Shown: positions 1-9,642, counted from the stretch's first letter. The stretch is DNA of 64,000 bases from Haloarcula rara (GCF_029338235.1 NZ_CP119785.1:1302001-1366000), one strand, 5' to 3'. The notes: generated by a model not told the origin, from the sequence alone. A program made the numbers and translations.

Positions 1-1
1 G

Positions 2-337
2 CTTTACGGCGTCCTGCTCGGGGCCTGTTACGTTCTCACCGGCCGGCTGGGTATTGCCTGTGGCTTCCACGTCGCCTGGAACTACGCGCTCTCGCTGTGG
101 AACTTCCCGGTCAGCGGCCTCGAAACCGGCGTCGCCCTGGTCGGCACCGAATCGACGGGGCCCGAACTGGTGACGGGCGGTTCCTTCGGCCCCGAAGGCG
201 GGCTCGTCGCGCTCCCGCTACTGGCGCTGGGGTCGGGGGCGCTCTACTGGTGGGTCCGCCGGGAGTACGGCCGCGTCGAGATTCTGGGCAGTATCGCCAT
301 CCCCGACCTCCGGATTCCGACGCGGGGCGGTAAGTAG
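2..337 (+). CDS. CPBP family intramembrane metalloprotease, C-terminal part
   Basis: Only the last 111 codons are in the window; the start lies upstream. Two hydrophobic stretches flank the motif GFHVAWNY (about residues 21-28 of the visible part), which matches the last conserved His/Asn motif of CPBP (CAAX protease/bacteriocin-processing) membrane proteases. A further hydrophobic helix and a basic cytoplasmic tail follow. Members are integral membrane proteases with a Glu-Glu/His/His active site; the earlier motifs cannot be checked here. The assignment rests on one motif plus hydropathy. Confidence 0.6.
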   Translation, partial: LYGVLLGACYVLTGRLGIACGFHVAWNYALSLWNFPVSGLETGVALVGTESTGPELVTGGSFGPEGGLVALPLLALGSGALYWWVRREYGRVEILGSIAIPDLRIPTRGGK

Positions 338-407
338 CGACACCGGCGCGGCTGTTTTCGACAGACAAACCACGACCGATAAGTGTGGACCGCCCTAACA
401 CGCCCCT

Positions 408-1460
408 ATGAAGTACGATACGCTCGGGTCGACGGGAATCGAAGTCTCGGAAGTCGGCTTCGGTGCCTGGGTCGTCGGGACGGACTGGTGGGGCGACCGA
501 ACGCACGAGCAAGCTATCGAAATGGTGCAACACGCCGTCGACCAGGACGTCACGTTCTTCGACACCGGCGACGTCTACGGCCACGGCGACAGCGAGAAGC
601 TCGTTGGCGAGGCCCTCGCCGAGGTCCGGGACGAAGTCACCGTCTCCACCAAGGTCGGCTACGACTTCTACAACAATCCGCAGGCGGGCCACGGCGAGCT
701 CCCGAAGAAAGTCACGCCCGAGTGGATTCGCACCGCCCTCGACCGCTCGCTCGACCGGCTCGACATGGACCACGTGGAACTCCTGATGCTCCACAACGCC
801 AACGTCGACGAGGTCACGCCGGACGTCCTGGAGACGCTCGACGAACTCCGCGAGGAGGGGAAAGTCGAGGCCATCGGCTGGGCGCTTGGTCCCTCTATCG
901 GCTGGCTGGCCGACGGCGACGCGGCTGTCGCCGAGGAGTTCGACGCACTCCAGACCGTCTTCAACCTCTTCGAGCAGACGCCCGGCCAGCATTTCATCGA
1001 CACCATCCGCGAGCACGAGGCGGACACGTCGGTACTCGCTCGGGTCCCCCACTCCTCGGGGCTGTTGAACGAGCAGGTCACCCCCGACACCGAACTCGAA
1101 GAAGGCGACCACCGCGGCCACCGACCCACCGAGTGGTACGAGACCGGCTGGGAGAAGGTGGAGACGCTGCGCTTTTTGGAGCGTGACGGCGAGCGCACCA
1201 TGGGCCAGGCCGCCATCCAGTGGCTGCTCGCTCACGACGAAGTGGCGTCGGTCACCCCCACCTTCCGCACGAACGGCGACATCGACGAGTGGGCCGGCGC
1301 GCCCGACACCCCACCGCTGTCGGACGAGGAGTACGACCGCGTCCAGGAGCTGTACGCGGACAACTTCGGTATCGACCGCGACGACGGGATGGACGCCCTG
1401 CGTTCCTCGGTCGGCGGCGAAGATTTAGACGGCACCGGGATGAAGTCTGCCGGGGACTAG
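408..1460 (+). CDS. Aldo/keto reductase
   Basis: This 350-residue protein is a TIM-barrel oxidoreductase that uses NAD(P)H on carbonyl substrates. It opens with the family-typical N-terminus (MKYDTLGSTGIEVSEVGFG). The expected catalytic tetrad can be placed at D52 and Y57 (FDTGDVYG), K82 (STKVGY) and H129 (LMLHNA). Length is normal for the family. The substrate cannot be inferred. It is monocistronic: the next gene, radA, is convergent beyond about 340 bases. A second family member lies at 41540-42514 with the same N-terminal signature. Confidence 0.9.
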   Translation: MKYDTLGSTGIEVSEVGFGAWVVGTDWWGDRTHEQAIEMVQHAVDQDVTFFDTGDVYGHGDSEKLVGEALAEVRDEVTVSTKVGYDFYNNPQAGHGELPKKVTPEWIRTALDRSLDRLDMDHVELLMLHNANVDEVTPDVLETLDELREEGKVEAIGWALGPSIGWLADGDAAVAEEFDALQTVFNLFEQTPGQHFIDTIREHEADTSVLARVPHSSGLLNEQVTPDTELEEGDHRGHRPTEWYETGWEKVETLRFLERDGERTMGQAAIQWLLAHDEVASVTPTFRTNGDIDEWAGAPDTPPLSDEEYDRVQELYADNFGIDRDDGMDALRSSVGGEDLDGTGMKSAGD

Positions 1461-1801
1461 CCGCGGACGTTTCATCGCCGACTTACCGCGCGAGGAACGC
1501 ACCGAATCTGCAGTCGACAATCCACCCCTCGGGACACGGTCGAGTCAGTTCGCCGTCGTGTGGTTTTCGGTCACAACCCCCTCGTTTCGACAGGAGATGT
1601 ATCGCCGTCCGGCGGTTTGCTGTCGTGAAGACTACTTTCACCACGGTGCGTCAGACGCCCGAAAGACGCGGGACTGCGGCGGGTTCCACGTGAAACGAAG
1701 GGGTTCGGGGTACGGGGACACGACCCAAGACGGCACACCGACCGGCACTGCCGCTGACCGAGACAGCACAGAAAAAGGACCCGAGCGGAAACAGCGTCTC
1801 G
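1461..1801. other. Intergenic stretch without a recognised gene
   Basis: About 340 bases between the convergent aldo/keto reductase and radA genes. Reading frames here are short and biased like shadow frames. No tRNA, repeat or convincing promoter was seen. Confidence 0.5.
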
Positions 1802-2851
1802 CTACTCGTTTTTCAGGCCGGCGCCCTCGACGCGCATAACGCCCTCGCCGTCGGGGAGGTTCGGCGCGTCGACGAGTTTGACGATGCGCTTGTTCCCCTT
1901 GGACTTGCGGAGGTAGATACGGAAGGTGGAGGTGTGACCGAGGATGTTCCCACCGATGGGCTGGGTCGGGTCGCCGAAGAAGGAGTCGGGGTTCGACGCG
2001 ACCTGGTTGGTGACCAGCACGGCGGTGTTGTTGAGGTCGCCCACGCGCATCAGGTCGTGGAGGTGCTTGTTGAGCTTCTGCTGGCGGTCGGCGAGCTGGC
2101 CACGACCGACGTACTCGGCACGGAAGTGCGCGGTCAGGGAGTCCACCGCGAGTAGGCGGACCGGGAACTCGTCGTCCTGGCTCTGGCTGGCAATCTCCTG
2201 GGCCTTCTCGGCCAGCAGAATCTGGTGGTTGGAGTTGAACGCCTTCGCGACGTGGATCTTGTCCAGCACCGACTCGACGAGGTCGGCCATCAGGTCGTCG
2301 TCGGTCGCGTCGGCGGCCTCGTCCTCGCCGACGACGCCGTGGAGCTTCATCATGTCTTCGAGCGCCTCGTCGGTCTGGCCCTCGACCATCTGCTCGATAC
2401 GCTCGGGGCGGAACGTGTCCTCGGAGTCGATGAAGATGGCACTGCCCTCGAGCCCGCCGTGTTCGGCGGGGAGCTGGACGTTGACGGCGAGCTGGTGGGT
2501 CACCTGGGACTTCCCGGCCCCGAACTCGCCGTACACCTCGGTGATGGACTGGGTCTCGACGCCGCCGCCGAGCAGCTCGTCGACCTCGTCGACGCCCCAG
2601 GAGAGCTTGCCGATCTGTTCCCGGCGCTCTAGTACTGTGGCGCCCGTCTCGAAGCCGCCGATGTCGGCGGCGTCGCGGGCCGCGTTGATGATGTCGGAGG
2701 CCGAAGACTCGCCGATGTCGGCGGTGTTCGACAGCTCGCTCGGGGAGGCGACGGCGATCCCCTGGTAGGAGTCGAATCCGTTCTCTTTGAGCTTCTCCGC
2801 TGTTGCTGGCCCCACACCCGGCAGGTCTTCGAGGTCTGCTGCTTCGGACAT
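1802..2851 (-). CDS. radA: DNA repair and recombination protein RadA
   Basis: 349 residues, full length for archaeal RadA, the RecA/Rad51-type strand-exchange ATPase. An N-terminal helix-hairpin-helix region ([12 protein letters not shown], about residues 10-21) precedes the core. Walker A is GEFGAGKS at about residues 108-115; the Walker B region ([15 protein letters not shown]) and the archaeal L2-region sequence ([18 protein letters not shown]) follow. No intein is present. A TATA-like box lies about 25 bases upstream of the ATG, so the transcript is probably leaderless. It forms filaments on single-stranded DNA in homologous recombination. Confidence 0.98.
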   Translation of the reverse strand: MSEAADLEDLPGVGPATAEKLKENGFDSYQGIAVASPSELSNTADIGESSASDIINAARDAADIGGFETGATVLERREQIGKLSWGVDEVDELLGGGVETQSITEVYGEFGAGKSQVTHQLAVNVQLPAEHGGLEGSAIFIDSEDTFRPERIEQMVEGQTDEALEDMMKLHGVVGEDEAADATDDDLMADLVESVLDKIHVAKAFNSNHQILLAEKAQEIASQSQDDEFPVRLLAVDSLTAHFRAEYVGRGQLADRQQKLNKHLHDLMRVGDLNNTAVLVTNQVASNPDSFFGDPTQPIGGNILGHTSTFRIYLRKSKGNKRIVKLVDAPNLPDGEGVMRVEGAGLKNE

Positions 2852-2872
2852 GAACGTGGCTTACGCCCGATG

Positions 2873-2882
2873 GGATATAAAC
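2873..2882 (-). promoter_or_regulatory. Probable TATA box of radA
   Basis: On the minus strand this reads GTTTATATCC and is centred about 26 bases before the radA ATG, the spacing expected for a leaderless haloarchaeal transcript. Confidence 0.5.
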
Positions 2883-2980
2883 CCCCGTTAACAGTGTGGT
2901 GAAAGTGAAACTGCCAGACTGCGGCGGGAGACGGGAGCACGATATCGGGACTTTTAGAAGCGAAGGGGCGACACGGCGGG

Positions 2981-3397
2981 TCAGCCGACGACCAGCGAGA
3001 CGACGATACACGCAAAGCCGAGGAAGACGAGCCCGTTGACGGCCAGCGCCGACAGGGGCAACAGTCCCACGTTGCCGAGCGTGCCCAGAACGGCGAGGAC
3101 GACGCCGACGGTCAGCAACGGACCGCCCGCCCGGAGCGCCCAGTAGCCCCCGCTGACCACCGAACGTAGCGTGGTGAGGGCACCGCCGTCGGGGTTTGTC
3201 GCCGATTCGAAGCCGTCGAGCGCCTCGCGGGAGATAGTGAGGACTTCCCCCGTGTTCGCCCGCCGGCCGTCGCCGTCGGAGACGCGAAGGAGCGTCACGC
3301 TCTCGGGGCGGGTGCCGACGACGCGGTAGACGGCATCGTCGTCGTCGGGGTCGGTCGAGCGCAGGTGGTCGTAGACAGCGATGTCAGGGGCTGACAT
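2981..3397 (-). CDS. Haloarchaeal membrane protein, function unknown
   Basis: About 138 residues from the ATG chosen at 3397 (MSAPDIAVYDH); an in-frame start four codons upstream is possible. The first 90 residues are soluble and acidic and the C-terminal third has two hydrophobic helices ending near the C-terminus. I do not recognise a named family. The start overlaps the stop of the upstream pspAB-like gene by a few bases, so the two are probably co-transcribed. It may be a membrane partner of that gene, which is an inference from position only. Confidence 0.75.
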   Translation of the reverse strand: MSAPDIAVYDHLRSTDPDDDDAVYRVVGTRPESVTLLRVSDGDGRRANTGEVLTISREALDGFESATNPDGGALTTLRSVVSGGYWALRAGGPLLTVGVVLAVLGTLGNVGLLPLSALAVNGLVFLGFACIVVSLVVG

Positions 3398-3399
3398 CG

Positions 3400-4017
3400 T
3401 CACTCCCACGGGTGGTCGCCCGCGCGGTCAGGCCACAGCGGGTACCAGAAGGCCTTGTCCTCCTCGACGCTGAGTTCGCCGTCGAGCTTGCTCTCCAGTT
3501 TGAACTCCGTCGCCTGGTCGCGCTCGTGGTCGGTGTCGGGGTCCGGGGCGAACGGGTAGTACGCCCCCCGGCGGAAAGAGTAGACCCAGTACGCCGGGTC
3601 GCCGCTGCGTTCGTCCTCGAAAGCAAACAGCGCCGCCAGCAGCCGGGAGCCGTAGCGCCGTTCGATGAGCGTGTCGGCGGCGAAATGGATAGAAGTGACG
3701 AGGTCGTCGAAGTCCCCGTCGTGGAGGACGACCCAGCGGTAGCCGTGGCTGTCGCCGACAAAGTCGGCCTCGGTGCCGGTCTCGGCCTCGCCGGCGTCGA
3801 GGATGGCCTCGACTTCGTCGGTGGCCGCCTGGAAGTCGGTGCTGTCCACGTCACCGAAACACAGCGCCGCCTCGCCGGTCGGCTCGTAGCCCAGCTCGGC
3901 CTCCATCGTGACGTGGGCCGTCGACATCCCGAAGAGGTCGTCGGGGTCGGCGTCCCGGGTCGCATCGGCCTCCGCGCGCATCCCGAGGACGCTCTTGAGT
4001 CCGGAAAGCAGTCCCAT
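3400..4017 (-). CDS. PspA-associated protein PspAB-like
   Basis: 205 residues, soluble, without membrane segments. The N-terminus (MGLLSGLKSVLGMR) and central features match the haloarchaeal family annotated PspAB, usually found near htpX. Here htpX is about 0.5 kb upstream on the same strand with a HalOD1 gene between, which supports the call. The family is associated with membrane-stress (phage-shock-like) functions, but the biochemical role is not known. The 3' end overlaps the start of the following membrane-protein gene. Confidence 0.75.
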   Translation of the reverse strand: MGLLSGLKSVLGMRAEADATRDADPDDLFGMSTAHVTMEAELGYEPTGEAALCFGDVDSTDFQAATDEVEAILDAGEAETGTEADFVGDSHGYRWVVLHDGDFDDLVTSIHFAADTLIERRYGSRLLAALFAFEDERSGDPAYWVYSFRRGAYYPFAPDPDTDHERDQATEFKLESKLDGELSVEEDKAFWYPLWPDRAGDHPWE

Positions 4018-4140
4018 ACCGATACATCGGGTGCGAGCGGTAAGGCGGTTGCCGTCCCGGCGGTACCGAGGGGCGGACTGCGAACTATCGAAGCAGGTTC
4101 CCTGTCAGTGTCGGACCGTCACTCGGGGCCGGTGGTGGCC

Positions 4141-4425
4141 TCAGTTGCGGCGTCGGTGTCGCCGCTGTCCGGCGGTATCTATCGGCGCGTCCCCGAGACG
4201 GCGACGACTGACGCGAATCCGGCCGTGACCACCGACACGGACCTCACAGTCGGCGTAGGTGAACGCACAGGTCCCCGAGAACTGCCCGTCAAGGAGCGCG
4301 TCGAGCGAGTCGACGTCGATGGTCTCCTGCAGCGGCGGGAGGGCCGTCGGTTCCACGTCTCGAATCGCCGCGACACGGGTGACTATCTTGTGGGCGGCGT
4401 CCTCCGGAGGGGTAGCTGTCGCCAT
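4141..4425 (-). CDS. HalOD1 output-domain protein
   Basis: 94 residues. The pattern of a helix ending VTRVAAIRDVEP, then LPPLQETIDVDSLDALL and a short strand region (CAFTYADCEVRV) is the HalOD1 domain, a small haloarchaea-specific output domain often found alone. It is thought to act in regulation; partner and mechanism are unknown. It lies between htpX and the pspAB-like gene on the same strand. The last 20 residues are arginine-rich and look like a divergent tail. Confidence 0.75.
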   Translation of the reverse strand: MATATPPEDAAHKIVTRVAAIRDVEPTALPPLQETIDVDSLDALLDGQFSGTCAFTYADCEVRVGGHGRIRVSRRRLGDAPIDTAGQRRHRRRN

Positions 4426-4507
4426 CGTGGATTACTATTGACAACTGTTCACATATGAAAATGTCGCTCGGATTGTAAATTTTGATAACTGGACCGGCGC
4501 TGTATGA

Positions 4508-5380
4508 TTACAGTTCCCGCTCCAGCTGTCGGAGCCGTTCGATTCGCTTCTCGGTCGAGGGATGCGTACTGAACAGGCGGCCGATAAAGCCCGAGCGGAT
4601 TGGGATGATGAAGAACGCGTTCATCTCCGACTGGCCCCGGAGGTCCTTCTCGGGAACTTTCTCCATCCCGCTGTCTATCTTCATCAGCGCGGTCGCCAGC
4701 GCCGCGGGGCGACCCGTAATCGAGGCGCCGCCGCGGTCGGCGGCGAACTCACGGTACCGGGAGAGCGCGCGGATGAGCAGGAACGAGATAATCCACACCA
4801 CCAGCGAGAGGAGGATGGCGACGAAGACGGGGGCCTGCTGCTGGCCGCCACGCGAGCGCCCGCCCGAGAACAGCCAGCCCCACCGGACCACGAGGAAGGC
4901 GATGGTCGAGAGGAACGACGCGATGGTCATCACCATCACGTCGCGGTTCTTGATGTGGGCGAGCTCGTGGGCCAGCACCCCCTCCAGTTCCTCGTCGTCG
5001 AGGAGGTTCATGATGCCCGTCGTCACGGCGACGGCGGCGCTGTCCTGGGAGCGGCCCGTCGCGAAGGCGTTGGGTGTCCGGGAGTCGGCGACAGCAATCG
5101 TTGGCTTGGGGAGGTCGGCCTGCTGGGCCAGCCGCTCGACTTGCCGGTGGAGCTCGGGGTACTCGTCGGGGTCGACCTCGCGAGCGCCCATCGAGTACAG
5201 CGCGAGCTTGTCGCTGAAGAAAAACTGCGCGCCCATGAACAGCGCCATAACGAGAATGATGAGCGCGATGCTATCGAAATACAGCACGAGGACGCCGAGG
5301 AAGACGATGTAGAGCCCAAAGAGGAGGAACATCGTCAGGGCCATCCGCCCGCGGAGTCCCCAGTCGGTTTGCCACTGCAT
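4508..5380 (-). CDS. htpX: Zinc metalloprotease HtpX
   Basis: 290 residues, normal for HtpX, a membrane protease of family M48 that removes damaged membrane proteins. Two N-terminal helices (about 14-35 and 38-56) are followed by HELAH at 138-142 (zinc ligands H138, H142 and catalytic E139), and the third ligand is E211 in REFAADRGGA. Two more hydrophobic segments lie at about 150-170 and 185-205. Transcribed away from the dehydrogenase at 5488 and upstream of the HalOD1 and PspAB-like genes, fitting a membrane quality-control group. Confidence 0.95.
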   Translation of the reverse strand: MQWQTDWGLRGRMALTMFLLFGLYIVFLGVLVLYFDSIALIILVMALFMGAQFFFSDKLALYSMGAREVDPDEYPELHRQVERLAQQADLPKPTIAVADSRTPNAFATGRSQDSAAVAVTTGIMNLLDDEELEGVLAHELAHIKNRDVMVMTIASFLSTIAFLVVRWGWLFSGGRSRGGQQQAPVFVAILLSLVVWIISFLLIRALSRYREFAADRGGASITGRPAALATALMKIDSGMEKVPEKDLRGQSEMNAFFIIPIRSGFIGRLFSTHPSTEKRIERLRQLEREL

Positions 5381-5487
5381 ATGTTAGCTAGGTGACCAAG
5401 CGGCTAAAACCCCGCTATCGTGTGCACATGACACACTCTCCGGACGACGCCCGCAGGCATATGTACGAACGCCTACAACGACAGCCC

Positions 5488-6381
5488 ATGACCGAGACAG
5501 TCGTCGTCACGGGCGGGCTGGGTCGCTCGGGCCGCTGGATATGTGACCGCCTCGCCGAGGACTACCGCGTCGTCTGCGTCGACCTGGACCACCCCGGCTG
5601 GGAGATAGCGACGCGGGACCGCATCGACTTCCGGGCGGTAGACGTGACCGACGGGGGCGAGGTCCGGGACCTCGTGAGCGAACTCTCCCCCGCCGCTGTC
5701 GTCCACTGGGCGGCGCTCCCCTCGCCAGAGCGCCACGCCGGGAGCCGCGTGTTCGAGACCAATATCGAGGCGACTTACACTGTCCTCGACGCGGCCGGCC
5801 GCGCGGGCGCCGATATCGTCTGGGCGTCCTCCGAGAGCGCTTACGGCCTGGCGTTCGCCGCGGAGACGCCGCTCCCCGCCTACCTCCCGATGGACGAGGA
5901 CCACCCGATGGTCCCCGAGGACCCCTACGGTACCTCGAAGGTGGCCGGCGAGGAAGTCGCGAAGATGGTCGCCCGCCGCGACGGCGTCAGCGTGGCGTCC
6001 ATCCGGCCCTCCTGGATCCAGTACCCCGGCGAGTACACCTGTCGCGACGTGGCCGAGGGCGATTTAGCGGGGGGTGCGGGCAACTGCTGGTCCTACGTCG
6101 ACGTGCGGGACGTGGCGGGTATCGTCGCTGCGGCGCTGGACGCCGAGTTCGACGGCCACAAGGCGTTCCACGCCGCCGCGGCCGAGAACTACGTCGGCCG
6201 CCCGACCGCCGACCTCGTCGAAGAGTGCTGGGGCGAGGTGCCCGCCCGGTGTGAACTGACCGGCGAGCAGTCGGCGCTGTCGACGGCGAAAGCTGACGGT
6301 CTGCTGGACTGGACGCCCGAGTACTCCTGGCGGGAGGCGGCCGACGCGGACGTCGACGAACCGAGCCTGCTGGCCGAGTGA
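5488..6381 (+). CDS. NAD-dependent epimerase/dehydratase (extended SDR)
   Basis: 297 residues from the ATG at 5488; an in-frame ATG at 5392 would add 32 residues that look non-conserved. The Rossmann motif VVVTGGLGRSG starts at residue 5, a Ser in the SSESAYG segment and the catalytic YGTSK (Tyr and Lys) follow. The fold is that of sugar-nucleotide epimerases and related NAD(P) enzymes; the substrate is not predictable. It is divergent from htpX, with about 100 bases for two promoters. Confidence 0.85.
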   Translation: MTETVVVTGGLGRSGRWICDRLAEDYRVVCVDLDHPGWEIATRDRIDFRAVDVTDGGEVRDLVSELSPAAVVHWAALPSPERHAGSRVFETNIEATYTVLDAAGRAGADIVWASSESAYGLAFAAETPLPAYLPMDEDHPMVPEDPYGTSKVAGEEVAKMVARRDGVSVASIRPSWIQYPGEYTCRDVAEGDLAGGAGNCWSYVDVRDVAGIVAAALDAEFDGHKAFHAAAAENYVGRPTADLVEECWGEVPARCELTGEQSALSTAKADGLLDWTPEYSWREAADADVDEPSLLAE

Positions 6382-6421
6382 GCCGACCGCCACGACACCG
6401 TGCCCGCACAGAGGGAGCGTC

Positions 6422-7123
6422 TCAGAACGGACTGCGCTCCCGCAGGCGCACCACCCCGTCACGTATCGCCTCGCGCTTGTAGTAACCGACGGCGGAGGCG
6501 GCGATCAGACCCCCGAGTATCGCGATTCCCTCGAGGAACTCGCCGCTCGCGAGTTCGCCGCCGGCGTAGACGGTGAGCACGTACGCCGGGAGGCGGCCGA
6601 TAGCGATGGCGAACATGAACGTCCGGAGCCGCCACTCGGTCAGTCCGGCGAGAAAGCAGACGGCGTCGTCCGGGAGTCCGGGGATGACGACGAAGACGAC
6701 CAGTCCCGGGACGCCGACGCGGTCGACGAACCCGTCGAAGCGGGCCACGACGTCGTCGTGGAGGACGTCTTCGACGAACGTCCGGCCGTACCGGTCCGCG
6801 AGCGAGAACGCGATAGCACTCCCGAGAAGCACGCCAGTGACGCTGTAGACGGTACCGGCCAGCGGCCCGAAGAGGTAGCCGGCGACGAGCGCGACTACCT
6901 GGCCGGGAATCGGCGCGAAGATGACCTGGCCGGCCTGAACGACGATGAAGACGGCCGGAGCCAGCGCGCCGAAGCTGTCTATCCAGGCGCGGAGTTCGAC
7001 CGGGTCGAAGAGGAACGGGGCGTATCGTCGAACCGACAGGTAGAGGACGAGGAAGCCAGTCAGGACGAGAAGCGAGACCAGGACGCCGCGTTTCCGGGAC
7101 TCGGCGGACGAGAATAGCTGCAT
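6422..7123 (-). CDS. TVP38/TMEM64 (DedA-like) membrane protein
   Basis: 233 residues from the ATG chosen at 7123 (MQLFSSAESRKRG), which puts a basic cytoplasmic start before the first helix. The core contains FAPIPGQVVALVAGYLFGPLAGTVYSVTGVLLGSAIAF, broken here by the re-entrant-loop prolines and glycines typical of the VTT domain, and the second half contains VIPGLPDDAVCFLAGLT. About six membrane segments. The family has been linked to lipid scrambling and membrane homeostasis; the substrate in archaea is unknown. Confidence 0.85.
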   Translation of the reverse strand: MQLFSSAESRKRGVLVSLLVLTGFLVLYLSVRRYAPFLFDPVELRAWIDSFGALAPAVFIVVQAGQVIFAPIPGQVVALVAGYLFGPLAGTVYSVTGVLLGSAIAFSLADRYGRTFVEDVLHDDVVARFDGFVDRVGVPGLVVFVVIPGLPDDAVCFLAGLTEWRLRTFMFAIAIGRLPAYVLTVYAGGELASGEFLEGIAILGGLIAASAVGYYKREAIRDGVVRLRERSPF

Positions 7124-7245
7124 CCCGTGTCGGATATGTCCTTTCGTTGACTTGAGTGTTCGCAGGGCTGTCTGCACTGTCGACGGCGAGCGCCGACGGC
7201 CGACAGAACGCAATACGTAACAGCCCGAATCCAGTACACAGGGTA

Positions 7246-8373
7246 ATGAGCCGGTCTGGAGCCTTCTGTCCGAAGTGTGGCGACGAGTTCGAGCCACCCG
7301 AGGACCGCCCCGCGCTCCCGGGCGCACAGCGGGACTCCGAGCGAGTCCTCTGTGACGCCTGTTACTTCGAGGAGTTCGACCTGGTGGACGCCCCCGAGAC
7401 CATCGAGGTTCGGGTGTGTAGCCAGTGTGGGGCGGTCCACAAGGGGAACCGCTGGGTCGACGTGGGCGCGGACGACTACACCGACATCGCCGTCGAGCAG
7501 GTCAGCGAGGCCCTGGGCGTCCACGTCGACGCCGAGGCCGTCGACTGGCAGGTCGCGCCCGAACAGCTCGACCGCAACAACATCCGCATGCACACCGAAT
7601 TCTCGGGCGTGGTTCGGGGGACGCCGGTCCACGAGCAGGTGAGTGTCCCGGTGCGCATCTCGCGGCAGACCTGCAAACGCTGCGGGAAGATAGCCGGCGG
7701 CTCCTTTGCCAGTGTCGTCCAGGTGCGCGCGGACGGCCGGAACCCGACCGGCGAGGAGGTCGAGCGGGCAAAGACCATCGCACAGGAGTACATCGCCGAA
7801 CGCGAGGCGACGGGGGACCGCAACGCCTTCATCACGGAGACCAACGAGGTCGACGACGGGCTGAACATGAAGATATCGACGAACCAGATGGGCCACGGCA
7901 TCGCCAAGCGCATCACGGCCCAGCTGGGCGGGGGCTACTCCGACTCGAAACGACTCATCACCGAAGACGAGGACGGCCAGAAGCTCTACCGGATGACCTA
8001 CGCGGTGCGGCTGCCCCGGTATCGCCAGGGCGAGATAATCGACCCCGAGGACGGCGACGGTCCCGTCCTCGTGCGCTCGGTGCAGGGGAACCTGAAGGGC
8101 GTTCGCCTGGCGACCGGCGAGCCCTACGAGGCCCGCTTCGAGGAGGGCGAGGCGCCCGACGCCCGCCGGCTGGGCTTTCGCGAGGACGGCGAGCCGACGA
8201 CGCTCGTGGCCGTCGAGGACGACAACGCCGTCCAGGTGTTAGACCCCGAGACCTTCGAGAGCGTGACCGTCCCTCGACCTTCGTATATGGACACCGACGC
8301 CGACGAGGTGCCGGTCGTCAAGAGCCACGCGGGGCTGCACGTCCTGCCGGCGGCCGAGCGCGACGATGAGTGA
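7246..8373 (+). CDS. nmd3: Nmd3-family 60S/50S ribosomal export-like protein
   Basis: 375 residues from the ATG at 7246 (MSRSGAFCPKCG). The N-terminal part carries the Nmd3 zinc-binding Cys pairs (CPKCG, CDAC, CSQCG and CKRCG), followed by the longer mixed alpha/beta domain. In eukaryotes Nmd3 binds the nascent large ribosomal subunit; archaeal homologues are presumed to act in subunit assembly. The last codons overlap the start of the methyltransferase gene (ATG at 8366), so the two are translationally coupled, consistent with a ribosome/tRNA operon. Confidence 0.9.
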   Translation: MSRSGAFCPKCGDEFEPPEDRPALPGAQRDSERVLCDACYFEEFDLVDAPETIEVRVCSQCGAVHKGNRWVDVGADDYTDIAVEQVSEALGVHVDAEAVDWQVAPEQLDRNNIRMHTEFSGVVRGTPVHEQVSVPVRISRQTCKRCGKIAGGSFASVVQVRADGRNPTGEEVERAKTIAQEYIAEREATGDRNAFITETNEVDDGLNMKISTNQMGHGIAKRITAQLGGGYSDSKRLITEDEDGQKLYRMTYAVRLPRYRQGEIIDPEDGDGPVLVRSVQGNLKGVRLATGEPYEARFEEGEAPDARRLGFREDGEPTTLVAVEDDNAVQVLDPETFESVTVPRPSYMDTDADEVPVVKSHAGLHVLPAAERDDE

Positions 8374-9455
8374 GGAGCCGGCGGAGACGGGTTCCGAGGA
8401 CGACTCCGATGCGTCCGACACGGCGGCCGGGGCCGACCTCGGTACCCGCCACCTGGCCGTCGTCGTCGCAAAGCCCCGCGCGGAGTCGGTCATCGACGCA
8501 CTGGAAACGGAGGGCGTCTACGACGACGGCCGGAGCGTCCAGTCGTGGGACGACGACGGCGTCGCCGTCCCGGTGACCGCGCCGCCCGAGACCGTCGAGG
8601 TGCGCGAAATCGTCCAGCAGGTCGGCGAACGCCGCCTGCGCTCGCTGTCGGACCACCTCCGCCAGCGCGGGTGGAGCGACGACGAACTCGACGCCGCGCC
8701 CGCCTCGTGGGCGGTCGTCGGCAGCGTCGTCCTGGTGGCGATGGGGAGGCCCCCGACCCGCCGAGGTCGGCGAGGCGCTGCTCGCGCTCCACGGCGAGGC
8801 CGACACCGTACTGGCCCGCAACGGTATCAGCGGTGCCCACCGCGAACCCGACGTGACCGTCGTCGCCGGTGAGGGCGACACCGAGACGGTCCACACCGAA
8901 CACGGCACCGAGTACGCGCTGGACCTCGCCGAGGTGATGTTCTCGCCGGGCAACAAGGCCGAGCGGGTCCGGGTGGGCGACCGAGTGGAGACAGGCGAGC
9001 GCGTGCTGGATATGTTCGCCGGCATCGGCTACTTCACGCTGCCGATGGCACGGGCCGGCGCCGAGGTCACCGCCGTCGAGCGCAATCCGACGGCGTTTCG
9101 CTATCTCGTCGAGAACACGATGCGCAACGGCGTCGACGGGCTGGTCCATCCCTACCGGGCGGACTGCCGCGAGGTAATCGACGCGGGTCTCGACGGCGGC
9201 CCCGTCGACCGCGTGGTGATGGGCTACTACGAGTCCTGGGAGTATCTCGACCACGCGCTGGCCGCGCTCGCACCGGGCGGGACGCTCCACATGCACGAGA
9301 CCACGCCCGAGCAACTGGTCTTCGAGCGGCCCGTCGAGCGACTGGAAGCGGCCGCGTCCGAGGCCGGCCGCTCGGTCGAGATACTCGATACCAGGCGGGT
9401 CAAGAGCCACAGCGAGGGAGTCTCACACGTCGTCGTGGACGCGAGGGTGTCGTGA
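8366..9455 (+). pseudogene. taw2: Taw2/Tyw2-like tRNA methyltransferase-fold gene, frameshifted
   Basis: The first 125 or so codons encode the conserved N-terminal domain and stay in one frame until about 8745; the SAM-binding half (DMFAGIGYFTLPMARAG, near 9010-9060) continues in another frame to 9455. Between them, near 8741-8766, the sequence around atggggaggcccccgacccg is two bases short of the expected MGEAPDPAEV. The C-terminal MGYYESW and LHMHETTPE segments fit Taw2 (aminocarboxypropyl transferase of wyosine synthesis at tRNA-Phe position 37) better than Trm5. It is either a recent frameshift or a sequencing error in G/C runs. Confidence 0.75.
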
Positions 9456-9555
9456 GAGCACCTCCCCAGTGGATACGCCACGGCTGGCCGGTCGCACAGC
9501 ACAGCGATGTTGGGAGTGTCGCAACGCCTAATTGGGTGTCCGCGAAAGGAGCGGT

Positions 9556-9642
9556 ATGGACAGACAGCAGATACTCGCCATCATCCTGGTCTTTCTGATG
9601 GTCGGCTCGTCGTTCGTCTACGGCGCGGCCTTCCTCATCTAA
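9556..9642 (+). CDS. 28-residue single-helix membrane micropeptide
   Basis: ATG at 9556, TAA at 9640-9642, encoding MDRQQILAIILVFLMVGSSF and eight more residues. It is a charged/polar N-terminus followed by one hydrophobic helix. The pattern resembles a small conserved haloarchaeal protein; no function is known. Its stop overlaps the stop of the convergent helicase gene by two bases. Confidence 0.6.
   Translation: MDRQQILAIILVFLMVGSSFVYGAAFLI

Noticed and set aside
111..1235. Long minus-strand frame across the aldo/keto reductase
   Set aside because: It mirrors the real gene in a GC-rich genome and has no recognisable protein features; many similar shadow frames elsewhere were dismissed for the same reason.
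5392..5487. Upstream start for the dehydrogenase at 5488
   Set aside because: The added residues (MTKRLKPRYRV...) are basic and do not belong to the Rossmann fold, which begins right after the ATG at 5488.
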